From assembly GCA_038503075.1 (NCBI GenBank), contig JBCAML010000009.1:1798001-1862000 (forward strand): DNA of 64,000 bases. Direction: 5' to 3'. The DNA is from Gyromitra esculenta. Its lineage: Eukaryota; Ascomycota; Pezizomycetes; Pezizales; Discinaceae. Below the pieces are notes generated by a model, which was not told the origin of the DNA, did no database searches, and saw only the letters and a list, made by a program, of their open reading frames with translations. Numbering within the stretch: the first letter of the stretch is position 1; each line of letters begins with the position of its first letter. Below, piece by piece: positions 25,086-36,957 of this stretch. Made by a program: the position numbers and the translations under genes.

Positions 25086-27039
25086 ATGGCCCACATCTCG
25101 TATGCTGCGGCCCCAACCCGCGACTCCCTAGAACTCGCATCCCTCGCCTCCTCGTCTGGCGGGAACTCTCCGAGATCCTCCACTTCCTCCCGCTCGGGCA
25201 TCTCTTCTTCACGACGGCTATCTCTCGCCTCTGATGACGACGCGGAAGGGGCCGTCGCAGGCCGACCGCGCACATACCGTACTTACTCTGTCTCCTCGGC
25301 ATTCGACTTCAACGCACACCTAGTTCCACTTACATCCTCCACTGATTCACGGTACCAAGCACTGGGCGCAAGCTCCAGCAGCAGGGCGGCCGGTGGTGTT
25401 GGCACCCTTGAGAAGCAAAAGACCTTGACGTTCCTGAACGGATTATCGCTCATGGTCGGTATCCAGATCGGCTCCGGGATTTTCTCATCGCCGAGCCAGG
25501 TCAATAATCATGTACCGTCGCCGGGGATGAGCTTGATCGTGTGGACGATCGCTGGACTGTTGGCGTGGACGGGGGCAGCAAGCTATGCAGAGCTTGGAGG
25601 CGCAATCCCACTTAACGGGGGTAGCGGAGTCTACCTCCGCCATTGCTTCGGCGAGCTCGCGGGGTTTCTGTATTCGTGGACAGCAGTGATCGTGCTGAGG
25701 CCTGGTAGCGGGGCAATTATTTCCATCATCTGTGGAGAGTACTTCAACCGTGTTTTGTTTGGGTCGTTTTCGGCAGATACGGAAGCGAAACTGCCGCCGG
25801 AGTGGGCGAATAAGGTTACGGCGGGAGTGTGCTTGTTAGTCGTTACTGCGCTGAATATAATCTCCACGCGACTGGCGACACGGATATCGGACTCACTTTT
25901 ATTTCTCAAGGTTGGGAGTTTACTGGCTATTACCATTATTGGGATCGTCGTTGCCGCAACGGGACTGAATGGCGATGGGAGTGGCGCAAATAAAGAGTGG
26001 AAAGAGATCGGGTGGTTCAAGAATCGTCAAGGGGGCATATCTGGACGGGAGAAAGAAGATCCAATGGGTGGGCTAGGAGAATATGCAATTGCACTCTATG
26101 CAGGACTGTGGGCATTTGATGGGTGGGACAATGTAAGTGACCGTACAGGATACACTCTAATAAGCTACATCTAACAAAAAAAAGGTCAACTTCGTCGCTG
26201 GAGAAATGAAACATGCATCACGGAACCTCCCACGAGTAATTCACAGTGCCATGGCAGTTGTAATAATATCCTACCTCCTCGCCAACGTCGCCTATTACCT
26301 CGTCCTCCCCGGCGCCGTAATCGGCCAATCCAATACCATCGCTGTAGTACGTTCCCCCTTCCCATTGCCCTTACAAAGCTAACTCCCACAGGCATTCGGC
26401 ACCAAAGTCTTCGGTCCTCTCGGCGGCCTCTTCTTCGCCCTCGCTGTTTCCCTCTCTTGCTTCGGCGCCCTCAATGCCACCGCCTTCACCACTGGCCGCC
26501 TTGTCTACGCCGCCGGCAAAGAGGGTTACCTCCCCTCCATCTTCGGCACACTAGGTTTTCGTGGGGCCTCCGGATCCCAACCCCGCCCCCCCCGTCAATC
26601 CCGTCGCCCACGTACCCTTTGGCACCGCCTAACCTCCTTCCTCCCCTCCTCCTCTGAAGAACCCAAAGCCCATAGCTGGTCCCAGACCCCGATCTACGCA
26701 ATGCTCTTGAATGCCTCACTGACAGGCGTATACATCGCACTGGGCGAGTTCGGCACCTTGTTAACGTTCTACGGAGTAGCCGGATACACATTCTACTTCT
26801 TGACGGTTCTAGGGCTCATCGTATTGCGCGTCAAGGAGCCAGACCTCGAGAGACCGTACCGAACATGGATCACGACACCAATTGTTTTTTGCTGCGTCAG
26901 TCTATTCCTCATCAGTCGTAGCGTATTTAGCAGTCCCTTGCAGACACTAGTCGTGGTTGCATTTGTGATCGTTGGTATCCCGGTTTATTACTGGAGGGTA
27001 GGAAGATGGCCGAATGTGAGGTTCTGGAAGAGGGGATGA
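25086..27039 (+). CDS. LAT-family amino-acid transporter (methionine-permease-like)
   Basis: Three exons: 25086-26132, 26185-26346, 26392-27039. All junctions are in phase 0 and give 618 residues. A Ser-rich cytosolic N-terminus of about 115 residues precedes about twelve hydrophobic segments. The first carries the APC/LAT signature GIQIGSGIFSSPS; WTGAASYAELG, a RPGSGAIISIICGEY segment and FDGWDN/VNFVAGEM (spanning intron 1) follow, all typical of the L-type transporter family that includes fungal high-affinity methionine permeases. Such proteins work as proton symporters or exchangers in the plasma membrane. Substrate specificity cannot be read from the sequence. A hydrophilic loop of about 45 residues (rich in Arg, Pro and Ser) interrupts the second half. 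Introns are short (52 and 45 bp) with GTAAGT and GTACGT donors. The gene looks intact. Confidence 0.9.
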
Positions 27040-28448
27040 AGGGAGGGGTGTATGTGAAGATAGTATAGGGCTTCTTGTTTGTAGAGTGTATTGTAGTAAT
27101 GTCCGGGAACTTGTATATCTTTTCTTTTTTTTGGCGTCCGGATGCTTGGGTTTAGTTGTTTTTTTGGGGGGGTATGAAAGACACTGAATGGGACACATGA
27201 TGTGACGCGGTATTACGTTACGAGGGAGGATGAAATGCAATGGGCTGGGCTGGAGGTGGATGTAATGTACTTTTGACATGGGGTGGTCGCTATGGTATGG
27301 TGGTGGGAGTGGGGTATAATATGCTTAGAACGAGACAATGAGAATTCGATATAGACGATGGCGGTTGTTGAGTTGGGAAGTCAATGATCGTGCGAGTGAT
27401 CTAGTATGGCAGGTAAGATGGTAGGGTCTCTGTGCCTCTCTTTCGGTCATATGAGAAATATTACCATCTACAGTCGTTCCCGTAATGGCGAACAAGGGTG
27501 TTGGGTCAATAGATTCCTAGGATAATGTTAAGATTACAACTTTGCAACTCCGTACTCAAACATACTGTGGAAGTCCCTACTCGCTACCAGACCGAATTGG
27601 CCGTCCCCCCACGAACGACTGTAATCAGCAATACAAAGTGAGATCGAGAATCTGAATATCTTTGGTCAGCTACATCTCATTAACAGAAACTAGCAAAGAT
27701 CATCAGGGGCCTAGGAGCTTAACTTGCTCTTGATCCTGGGTATACGGCAACAACACCCAATGCAGCATTTCAGAACCGGAGATTGTTCCTCTTTATGGAT
27801 GGGCTAGGATTGTGTTTGCGCAACTCGGATCCAATTTATAATAATGTGTCTTATTAAACCTTATTTTAACCTCATTGTGCCGTTTTCTCGCACGCGAGGC
27901 GATTTAGTAACTTGAGCTGCTACGGAAAAGATACATATGTGAGAGGATGTCCCTTTATTTTGGTCTCGTCTCGTTCGATGCACACCACGCTGTGAAGACG
28001 CTATTGTATGAGTTAATAAACACCTACGGAGCGCTTCTACCACTCCGGAGGAAATATTAGTTATAGTGAGCCCTGGCTACATGTACTTTATAGTGTGGAA
28101 ATGCTGCTTTTTAGCCTTTAGTATTGCTACTGCTCGCTTAGGCTTATTGGAATCTAGGTTGAGATGGTGCTTCAACTACCTACCAGTAGAAATCCAGGGC
28201 TACTTACAACATCCTAATATCCTCCCCAAAACCGCTCTTGCAATAACTTACGGGCGCTTTTGCTATTGGGGGCGTATCTCTTCAATACATGTAGAGCATA
28301 TGCGAGCTACGTATACGTAAGCAGGTCTGACACAGCCGCAATCCCCGCTCCGGGACATATCTCGATATATAATTAGCTCTAAAATCTGACAGAATCCTCC
28401 CTCCCCGTATCTCTACATACTGACACAGATACCTCTGAGATTGAGAAA
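27040..28448. other. Spacer before the intact NLR gene
   Basis: Nothing coding was supported. TACATGTA lies at 28078 and 28286; the last 150 bp probably hold the promoter of the next gene. Confidence 0.5.
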
Positions 28449-31400
28449 ATGGCCGAAGCTATAGGCTTGGTCGCGAGCATCGCTGGCATCATCCAACTTA
28501 CCGGCAATCTTGTTGCTGTGGGCTATGGTTACATCGGGGGCGTGAATCGAGCACGAAAGGATCTTCGAGAGCTTATGGATGAGCTCCACTCATTTACCAA
28601 TATTCTAATTGTCTTGGAGGACTACGTCAGCTCCAACCTAAGATCAGCGGCGTTGCAAACACTGAACGAGCCACTAGAGAAATGTTTCAATGAGCTAAAA
28701 GAGCTCTTGCTGGAACTGGAGCCCAGGAGCAGGATAGATTGCCTCAAATGGCCATTAAAGGAGAGGGAGACTCTTCAACGCATCTCTAAGATTGAAAGAT
28801 TCAAGGGACTCTTTAACTTCGCTATCGTAGCTGATAATATGTGAGTTCCGGTGGAGGTGGCTTAAAATATATCGATGCTAATCTACTGCCAAGAACCCTA
28901 TCTAAATCGATTGAAGGTCATGTCAAAAAAACAGGTGCTGTCGTTCTGGATATTAAGGAAGATCTCCGGGGAACGAATGCTGCAGTCCACGAGATAGAGG
29001 CGACCATCCAAAATACGAATACTGCGATCCGGAATGAGTCTATGGTGCAGAGGACACATAGAGAAAAAGAAGAAACTCGTCTTGATGGTGAGTGTCTTAG
29101 CGTTAGTTATTTTGTCTGGACTCGAGTTTCGAAACGATTAGGTTAAGTACCATTAAGATCTCGAATTACTATATATGGATGACAAGCTAGAGGGTTTTAT
29201 GGTGCTTACCTAGTTAACGGAACTTATCCGCTTTTCTGGGCATATCCTTCCCCCCCTTTTGGCGTTGAGGTGAAGCTAAGGGCTAGTTTTAAATATCTAG
29301 CCGACAAACGTGAGACGGTTCTTGAGTGGTTATATTCGGATGACTTCACCGCTGCGCACCTTGATATTAGCAAGAGACGGCAAATAGGTACCGGAAACTG
29401 GCTGCTGGAGTCACCGAAATTTCGCGGTTGGGCTGGGGGGCGTCCAGACTTCCACCTACTCTGGGGTCCTGGAATTCGTATGTGTATTACCTATAGCTGT
29501 AATTGGTTTATTTTTAGACCTACCAAGGTTCATCGCTGATTAAAGGTTTGATTTATAGCTGGAGCTGGAAAAACTTTCTTATGGTATGACAGCGTTTTTA
29601 TATATAATGTGATTGAGTCTAATAGATATTTCTACTATAGCTCCGCCGTAATCGACTATTTTATTGCTCAGGAACTGATAACAAATTACGGGTTGGCCTA
29701 TATCTACTTTAACTACAAAGAGAAAGAACAACAAACACCCACGCGCATAATTTGTAGCTTGCTTAAGCAATTGAGTAGACGGATACCACAACTCCCCGAG
29801 GCCATCGAAGATCTATACGAAAAATCACGAAAAGAGAAAAAGAGGCCAACAATCGACGAGCTATATGATACTCTCATCGAGATATCGCTTTCTTTTCCGC
29901 GGGTGTTTTTTATTTTCGATGCGTTAGACGAGTGCAAACCTGAGGCTCGGGCTGAGCTTCTTCCACTATTCCAGCGAATGGCGAACGGTAATATCAGCGT
30001 TTTTCTAACAGGTCGACCACATCCTGAAGACATCCAGAATTTCCTCGGCGGTGCAATGAAAATTGAGCTCTCAGCGCAAACAGACGACGTAGTGACGTAC
30101 ATCCGCGAGAGAATCAAAAACGACAAACGGATACAGAGCCATATACGGAAGGCTAGATGCGAGGATAGGATAATATCTGAGCTTGTTAATTGCGCGCAGG
30201 GAATGTGAGTATCGTGTGCATTTCAGTTTACTCCTTATCATATGCATACTGATAAATATAGGTTCTTGCTTGTCCGTTTTCACATGGATTTCCTTTGCCA
30301 ACAAATCAACGCTAGGCAGCTCTTGAAGGCACTCGATCAGATCAAAGGTGCCTCTACTGGGAAGCGGCAGCTGGATGCTACTTACGAGAGAGCTATGGAA
30401 AATATCCGGCGACAAGATCAGGGCTCGATTGATTTAGCTTTCGGCATTCTCTCCTGGCTGGTTAAGGCAAAGCGGACGCTTACGGTCGAAGAGCTCCAGA
30501 TCGCCATGGCTGTAGAGCAGGGGGAGTACGAACTGGATGCGCTGAATATAACTGAAAAAACAACATTGATAGACGTTTGCGCCAGCCTAGTGATCGTTGA
30601 CGAAATTAGCGGCACAGTCAAGCTCGCTCATTATACAGTACAGGAGTATCTTCTAGAGAAGTTTACTGGCTTCCTAGACGCAGATTTTAGGCTTGCAATG
30701 GCTTGCACGACCTACCTTACATTTAATGCCTTCGCAGATGGCCCTTGCTCATCTCACGAACTCATGTTAGAACGACTAAAGTTACATCCTTTCTTGGACT
30801 ATGCAGCGAATTTTTTCCCTATACACTTCCAGGCTTGCTGCGAGGACTTAACAACCGACCTGCTTCTGAAATTCTTTGACAATTTGGGTTGTGTTGATTC
30901 CTACCTACAAGTTCGGCAATTTGACCAGCGCTACAGCACGAGCTATATGTGGTATGGGAACGAAAACCCTTTGCATATAGCATCCAGACTGGGTCATTCG
31001 ACAGTGGTATGCTGGTTGCTAGAGAAAGGAGCGAACATTAGGGAAGTTAATAAGAGAGAGGAAACACCGCTATTTGTGGCAGCGGAAGCGGGTCATGAAA
31101 AAATAGTCAACCTACTGCTAGAAAAGGGCGGGGCATCAGATATTTCTACTCTCGACGAGGATGGAAGAACACCATTATTTGTGGCAGCGGAGGAGGGTCA
31201 TGAAGCAGTAGTTGAGTTACTGCTAGAGAGGGGTGCTATGGCAGATATATTAGTCCTGGACGATGATAAAAGGACGCCACTAATCGTGGCAGCAAAGGAA
31301 GGCCATGAGGCAGTAGTTGGGCTGCTGTTAGAGAGATGCGCGTCATCGGGAGTTTCAATTCCGGACACAGAGAAAATCAAATCGCTGTTTGCAGCAGTAA

Positions 31401-32350
31401 GAGCAGGTCACGAAAAGGTGGCCAGATTGCTGCTAGAGAGATGCGCGTTATCAGGAGTTTCAATTCCAGAGGCAGAGAAAATCAAATCACTGTTTGCAGC
31501 AGTAAGAGCAGGTCATGAAAAGGTGGTCAGATTGCTGCTAGAGAGAGGTGCGATATCCAATATCTCGGCCCCCGACAAGATAGGAAGAACACCATTGTTC
31601 GCAGCAGCAGAAGAAGGCCATGAAATAGTGGTCAAGTTGCTGCTAGAGAGATGTGCGATATCCGATATCTCGGTCCCCGACAGCCTAGAAAGAACACCGT
31701 TATTCGCAGCAGTGGAAACAGGTCACGAAACGGTGGTCAGGTTGCTGCTAGAGAAGGGTGCGATATCCGATATCTCAGTCCCAGATAGGATGGGAAGAAC
31801 GCCATTGTTCACAGCGGCAAGAGCAGGTCATGAAATGCTAGTCGAGTTGCTAATAGAGAAGGGTGCGATATCTGATATATCGGTCCCCGACCAGCTGAAG
31901 AGAACCCCACTGTTTGTGGCAGCAGAAAGTGGCAATGAAAGGGTAGTCAGATTGCTGCTAGAAAGAGGTGCGATATCCGATATCTCGGTCCCCGACAACC
32001 TGGAAAGAACACCATTGTTCGTGGCAGCGGAGTGTGGTAATGAAATGGTGGTTAGATTGCTGCTAGAGAGAGGTGCAATATCAGACATTTCAACTCCTAA
32101 CATATTGCAAGTAACACCGCTTTTCGCAGCAGCGAGGGGAAGTTATGAAACGATAGTAAGGCTGTTACTGCAGCTGGAGAAAGGAGCAATTTCAGATATC
32201 TTGGCTAGTAATGGATTTAGAATGACACTAATAGGTACTATAACTGTCGGTGGGAAGGAAGGTGTTGTAGATATTCTTAAACACGCTGCCGGAAACTTAA
32301 GTAGTGTAATTGTTAAAACTAGCAGTAAGTCTCCAGTTTTAAATTCCTAG
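28449..32350 (+). CDS. NACHT-ankyrin NOD-like receptor (STAND ATPase), apparently intact
   Basis: Six exons: 28449-28840, 28894-29087, 29301-29477, 29559-29583, 29641-30204, 30262-32350. The sum of 3441 nt gives 1146 residues with every junction in frame. The N-terminus (MAEAIGLVASIAGIIQLTGN) is the helical fungal STAND N-terminal domain, an effector or signalling module. GTGNWLLESPKF precedes the NACHT domain. Walker A (PGAGKT, about residues 255-260) is assembled across two introns, including a 25-nt micro-exon; Walker B is FFIFDALDEC (Asp356). From residue about 685 there are twelve ankyrin repeats plus a degenerate one, mostly 35 residues long. Known proteins of this architecture act in heterokaryon incompatibility and are proposed immune sensors. 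The ligand and signalling partner here are unknown. A large transposon nest starts 237 bp after the stop. The micro-exon and the AAG acceptor of exon 2 are the least certain parts of the model. Confidence 0.88.
30962..32200 (+). repeat. Coding tandem array: about twelve 105-bp ankyrin units
   Basis: The units follow RTPLF.AA..GHE.VV.LLLERGAISDIS. Neighbouring units are highly alike in DNA as well as protein, especially units 5/6 (IKSLFAAVRAGHEKV) and units 7-11. The period of 35 rather than the usual 33 residues comes from an extra ISDIS(V/A/T)P segment in the loop. Confidence 0.85.
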
Positions 32351-32587
32351 CTAGAAGCACCACTAGCCTGCCTGGGTATTTTTTCTTCGTGTGGCTGATC
32401 ATATCTGTAACTACAGTTCCCGAGAACCGCCTGCTGAAAAAAAATTTCACGAAGGGTTGAGGGTTTAAATATTAGAGACGTCCCCGAAACAGAGGAAGTG
32501 AAAACGAGATTTCTATATGTTCATAGTATATAGTGCAGGAGCAATAAGATATATATATAAGGAAGAAAACCAACCCTGAACTTTTGC
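32351..32587. other. Short spacer between the NLR stop and the LINE, including the left target duplication
   Basis: The last 17 bases (32571-32587, caaccctgaacttttgc) are repeated directly after the poly(A) of the LINE at 50507-50523. Confidence 0.85.
32571..32587 (+). repeat. Left target-site duplication of the LINE
   Basis: caaccctgaacttttgc, identical to 50507-50523 directly after the poly(A) tail. Confidence 0.93.
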
Positions 32588-32712
32588 ATGCTCCGTCTCC
32601 TCTACACAATTTTTTTTGAAAAACACCTTCCTATTCGGGAAAGCCAACCTTCTCGCAAAACTCAAAATATTATCTTTTCTCTCTAAAATTCAGCTTCACC
32701 GTAGCATTAGTG

Positions 32713-34173
32713 ATGGCTGATTCCTCCAACTTCTCGCCCTTTATCAGTGGCAGAAATCTTTCTACCACGTCCTTTCTTCCACCAGTTTCCTCTGCCCCCT
32801 CTAGAGTCAGCTCCCCTATTAGGCCTTCAACTCCCACCCTCATCCCAACCGGCGTTTTGACCGGAATTCAAGAACTTCTAAATAAGCTCATCTCGCAATC
32901 ACCACTCGGACAAACAGGTATCGCTCCCATCTTCGAAGATGTAACGCTAGCCGACCCCTCGCGCACCGAAGCCATCCTTATCTCTCTGGCTATCAACACA
33001 ACTCACCTACTTTCATCTATGGACGCAAGACTTTCCAAAATGGAAGAACTTCTCTCCTCACCCTCATCAATTGGGGCTCCAACCCAATCACAGAACCCCA
33101 TCCAATTGAACCAAATCCAAGCAGCTATTTCGAATCTGACGGACAAAGTCTCCTCTCAAGCGAAACGTTCCTCGGAACAATCCGGCCCCGCTCCACCCCC
33201 TCCCGCCAAGAAAGGAAAAAAAACCTTTGCCGAGGCGGCTAAATCTGTACTCGCAAAGACCAACACAGCAACGGTCAGCGCATCAAAGCAGGATGCAAGC
33301 AACACAAAGAAAGACACCAAGGAAAAAGCTGCCCGGCCCCTTCCAACGGCTGAAAGACGTTTCTTTGCCTCACGCTCCACTGCCTGCCCATTTACTGAAT
33401 CGGCTGTTCTTGCCGCATCACTCCCTGTTGCAGTTGGACGTGCTCTACGAGCCGCCCAATTCCCCAATTCGCACTCTGTCGCCCTATCCGTTACTGTTAA
33501 CGATCGAGGAACCATTACATTCACCGCAAACCCCTTTACTCCGGCTTCTGCATTTGTTCCGTACTTTGCAGCTATTCTCAAAACACTCAACGAAACATGT
33601 CCCATTGGGGACAACCCATTCAACCCTGTCCGAACTGCACCAACTGATGTCAACGTAGTCATCCACAATATTCCCACCTTTGCACTACCAGAAGAAGCAA
33701 AAGAACTGAGCTCCACGCTATCCGAAGCTATCCTATATGCCGCTGACGTACAAATCACCGGTGCACGCTACCTCAAAACCGACCCTGCCATCCGAGCAAC
33801 AAAAAAAACCACCTCAATAGTAATCTCGTGCTCTGTTGAAGATGCAAAGAAAATCGGCTCATCCATTAAACTCTTTTCGCGACCACGCAAAACCAACCTT
33901 ATGTGGTCAGCCTCCCCTTCAACCCAATGTAAGAAATGCTGGGGCTTCGGCCATGCCACTGCCGGGTGCAAATCACCAGACACTATATGCCCTATCTGTT
34001 CAAACCACCACCCTCGCCACGAACATCGCTGCTCCATCCCAACCTGCATCAACTGCAACGGGAACCACACCGCTACAGATCTCCAATGCCCCACACGCAA
34101 AGCGATCCAGGAGAAATCTAGTATTTCATCAGCTGTACCACCTCCAGCTGATACCTCCATGTCGAGCGAATAA
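32713..34173 (+). CDS. LINE ORF1 (gag-like nucleic-acid-binding protein)
   Basis: 486 residues from the ATG at 32713. The N-terminal half is Ser/Pro-rich, with a short acidic and helical stretch around the SLAINTTHLLSSMDARLSK segment. A central globular region (FASRSTACPFTESAV to VNVVIHNIP) is typical of LINE ORF1 proteins. The C-terminus has three zinc-knuckle-like motifs: CKKCWGFGHATAGC (C-x2-C-x4-H-x4-C), a CPIC motif, and CINCNGNHTATDLQC (C-x2-C-x3-H-x6-C). It probably packages the element RNA. The stop TAA (34171-34173) is separated from the ORF2 ATG by only 2 nt, so ORF2 is probably translated by reinitiation after termination. The frame is uninterrupted. Confidence 0.88.
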   Translation: MADSSNFSPFISGRNLSTTSFLPPVSSAPSRVSSPIRPSTPTLIPTGVLTGIQELLNKLISQSPLGQTGIAPIFEDVTLADPSRTEAILISLAINTTHLLSSMDARLSKMEELLSSPSSIGAPTQSQNPIQLNQIQAAISNLTDKVSSQAKRSSEQSGPAPPPPAKKGKKTFAEAAKSVLAKTNTATVSASKQDASNTKKDTKEKAARPLPTAERRFFASRSTACPFTESAVLAASLPVAVGRALRAAQFPNSHSVALSVTVNDRGTITFTANPFTPASAFVPYFAAILKTLNETCPIGDNPFNPVRTAPTDVNVVIHNIPTFALPEEAKELSSTLSEAILYAADVQITGARYLKTDPAIRATKKTTSIVISCSVEDAKKIGSSIKLFSRPRKTNLMWSASPSTQCKKCWGFGHATAGCKSPDTICPICSNHHPRHEHRCSIPTCINCNGNHTATDLQCPTRKAIQEKSSISSAVPPPADTSMSSE

Positions 34174-35489
34174 ATATGTCTCCCAGAAGAAATAAACTCT
34201 CTACCCCACCCCCACCTCCTTTCACTATCGTACAACACAACTGCGCCGGTAGCTCAAAGATTTTTCACACCCTTTTTTCCCAATGCAAACCAACACCCTC
34301 AATTGTTGCCATCCAAGACCCCTATCTATGGAACAACAAACCTCTACAAGCACCGGGTTTCTACCTTTTAATCCCATCAACACTCCCAACACAAAAAATT
34401 CGAGTTTGCTTTTACTTATCAACCCATTTTATCAACAGCCACCAAACGGAATTTTTAATCGAAGATCATTTTAGAGACGATATAATCTCCATATGTCTTA
34501 CCTTTAAAAACCCTATCTTCAACTCCTCCTTTTACTCAATTAAAATCACAAATATCTACAATCGCGTGAGAAGCAATTCCAGCAATCACCACATCCATCC
34601 TTCACAAATATTTTCCTCCTCATCCATTCCCACCATTATCGTTGGTGACTTTAACATTCACCATTCCTCCACAGACCCCCTCCGAATTATCTCCTCACAA
34701 GAATTTAACGAAGGGGAAAAATACCATCTAACTGCTCAAAACTTAATGTATACATGCCTAAATACTCCTGGGATTTATACCCGTTTCCCCTACGATTCCC
34801 ACACCAGACCGAGTGTACTCGACTTAACCTTTTGCAATCACCTCGCATCACCCCTTATAAAAAAATGGGACGCCTCCTCCAACTCCACTGGATCAGACCA
34901 TATACCCATTATTACTCATCTCCATACTCCTCATCATGCAATTGCCATGCCATCACCCGACTGGTCAAAAACCAATTGGAAAAACCTCACGCCGCTAATT
35001 AAAAAAATCAAAATCCCTCCCCCTCCTCCGTCACCAGACCTTGATCAATGGTTCACAAAATCACTCAACTTAGTGACTACGCCGCTCACCTTAGAAACCC
35101 CAACCAAAAGACCTTCTAATTGGTCAAAAAAATGGTGGAGCCCTCTGCTATCCGATTTAAGAAGAATCTTCCATTCAATCAACCGATCCCATCGACTACA
35201 ATTCAAAGGATCAAAAGCCCCACCCTCTGAAGAAGTACGCAAAGCCAAATATGCCTACTTCCATGAAATCGCCAAATGCAAAAAGAACCACTGGAGCTCC
35301 TTTTTAGCAAACGCTTCACCCTCTGATATATGGGCTGCTAAAAGAATGAAAACTTCATCGTCCAATGACGTTTTCCCAAATCTTCCCAATATTAATACTC
35401 CTACACAACTTGCCTCTTCACTCATTCAACACTTTTTTCCTCCCCGCATCATAAAACCTCCGCCCCTCTACCACCTTCACGCAGACTTC

Positions 35490-35900
35490 TTTCATGGATG
35501 GTTGTTACGTTGATCGATTAGGTACATGGGTACATGGTTGCCGAATTTTGCTGTTGTTCTTTGCATTTCTATGAGTTTCTCGCTACAATGAGTCATGTCT
35601 TTGTCATCGAAAGGGTTGGAATGTGATATATAAGCGAAGGGATTTCCCCTCATCTTGTACTTTTCCTTCTTCTTTCTTTAAGCAACGTCTTCTATTGTTC
35701 ACTCATTTGTATCCTACAATACAAACCTCGGTTATACTTCATAACCTTACGCTGTTGCCGTCTTCAAGTCATCATAACTTGAACCATTAGTAGAGCCTGT
35801 AGAATCCCCGCACACTCTCCTGTTGTTGGTTTCTCGTTCAAGTAGCACTGCTCATCTCGGGGGATACCTGAGAGCTTGACGAGGATCTCGCTCCTTGAGA
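35490..35900 (+). repeat. Solo LTR of the element-C family (411 bp)
   Basis: It begins TTTCATGG and ends CTTGAGA, flanked by the 5-bp duplication acttc (35485-35489 and 35901-35905), and sits in the LINE between endonuclease and reverse transcriptase. It differs from the LTRs of element C at many positions in its first 130 bp, so it is an older insertion or a subfamily. It retains aagcaacgtc, the segment complementary to the primer-binding site of the family. Confidence 0.92.
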
Positions 35901-36532
35901 ACTTCAAAGAAATTGACTTCGACGAAATCTCTTCAGCGTTACGCGCCTCCTCCAATACTTCTGCTCCCGGCCCAGATACTATTCCTTACAGCATCTGGAA
36001 AAAAATCAACAATATCAACCCAAATATTATCCATTCACTCCTCAATCCCCTAGCGCAATACGGATATTACCCACTCCAACTCAAAAAAGCTTTCGGGATT
36101 GTACTCCCAAAACCAAATAAAGATTCTTATTCTTCAGCAACTTCTTTCAGAGTCATTGTACTGCTGGAAACCCTTTCAAAAATACTAGAACGTATTATTG
36201 CAACACAACTCGCCTTCCTCTCTCGTTCAAATGGCCTCATTCATCCTAATCAATGCGGCTCGTTGTCACTTATATCAACCGGAGATGCAGTCTCCGCGCT
36301 CCTCCACGACGTCCAGTTTCTGCAAGCAGCTGACAAGAAAGTCTCCACCCTTTTTCTAGATATCAAAGGTGGGTTTGACAACGTCAACCCCCATATCCTG
36401 GAAAAAAGACTTCTTGATCACAACATTCCACTTTATATGACCTCTTGGATCATATTCTTCCTTCATTCCCGTGAATGCGCTCTCCTGTTTAAAGGATCAC
36501 CACGAAAATTTCTCCCTGTATCTGTAGGAGTC

Positions 36533-36944
36533 TTTCACGGATGAAGTGGAATAATGGGTTAGGGTTCGGAAAGTAACGGTTGCAACGGATGATGGTTTCT
36601 TTATAATGTCTTTGTTGTTCGGCTGTGTTTCGGTTATGAGTTATGAGAGGGATTGCGGGGTATATAAGGGATGGATCTCAGACGGTTGTTATGGTTTCTT
36701 TTCTCTTTTCTTAAGCAACGTTCTTACCTTACTTCTACGGTATTACTTTAATACTACTCCGATTCTACCTCAGAATCCTCGCTGTCGCTGTCGCCGTGAA
36801 AACCTTTACACTTAACTCGCCTTGAGTTAGACCCACGTAGGACCTGTAGAAACATCGTGACTCTTGTCGCTTGACCTCTCGCTTAAGTAACACTACTCAC
36901 CCTCAGGGATACTGAAGGGCTTAACGAGAGATCAAACCGTGAGA
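36533..36944 (+). repeat. 5' LTR of element B
   Basis: Starts TTTCACGG, ends CGTGAGA. It has a TATA box (tatataag, 36661) and, 52 bp downstream, AAGCAACGT (36713-36721), complementary to ACGTTGCTT just after the LTR (36947-36955). It differs from the 3' LTR by two G-to-A changes (taacactactc against tagcactgctc). Confidence 0.94.
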
Positions 36945-36957
36945 TTACGTTGCTTCC
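36945..36957 (+). promoter_or_regulatory. Putative self-primed primer-binding site of element B
   Basis: ttacgttgcttcc directly follows the LTR. Nine bases (ACGTTGCTT, 36947-36955) are the exact complement of AAGCAACGT inside the LTR, downstream of its TATA box. In Tf1/sushi elements the 5' end of the transcript itself folds back and primes. That this happens here is inferred. Confidence 0.6.

Noticed and set aside
36606..36815. 69-codon frame repeated identically at 48044-48253
   Set aside because: It lies wholly inside the two LTRs of element B; identity reflects LTR duplication, not selection.
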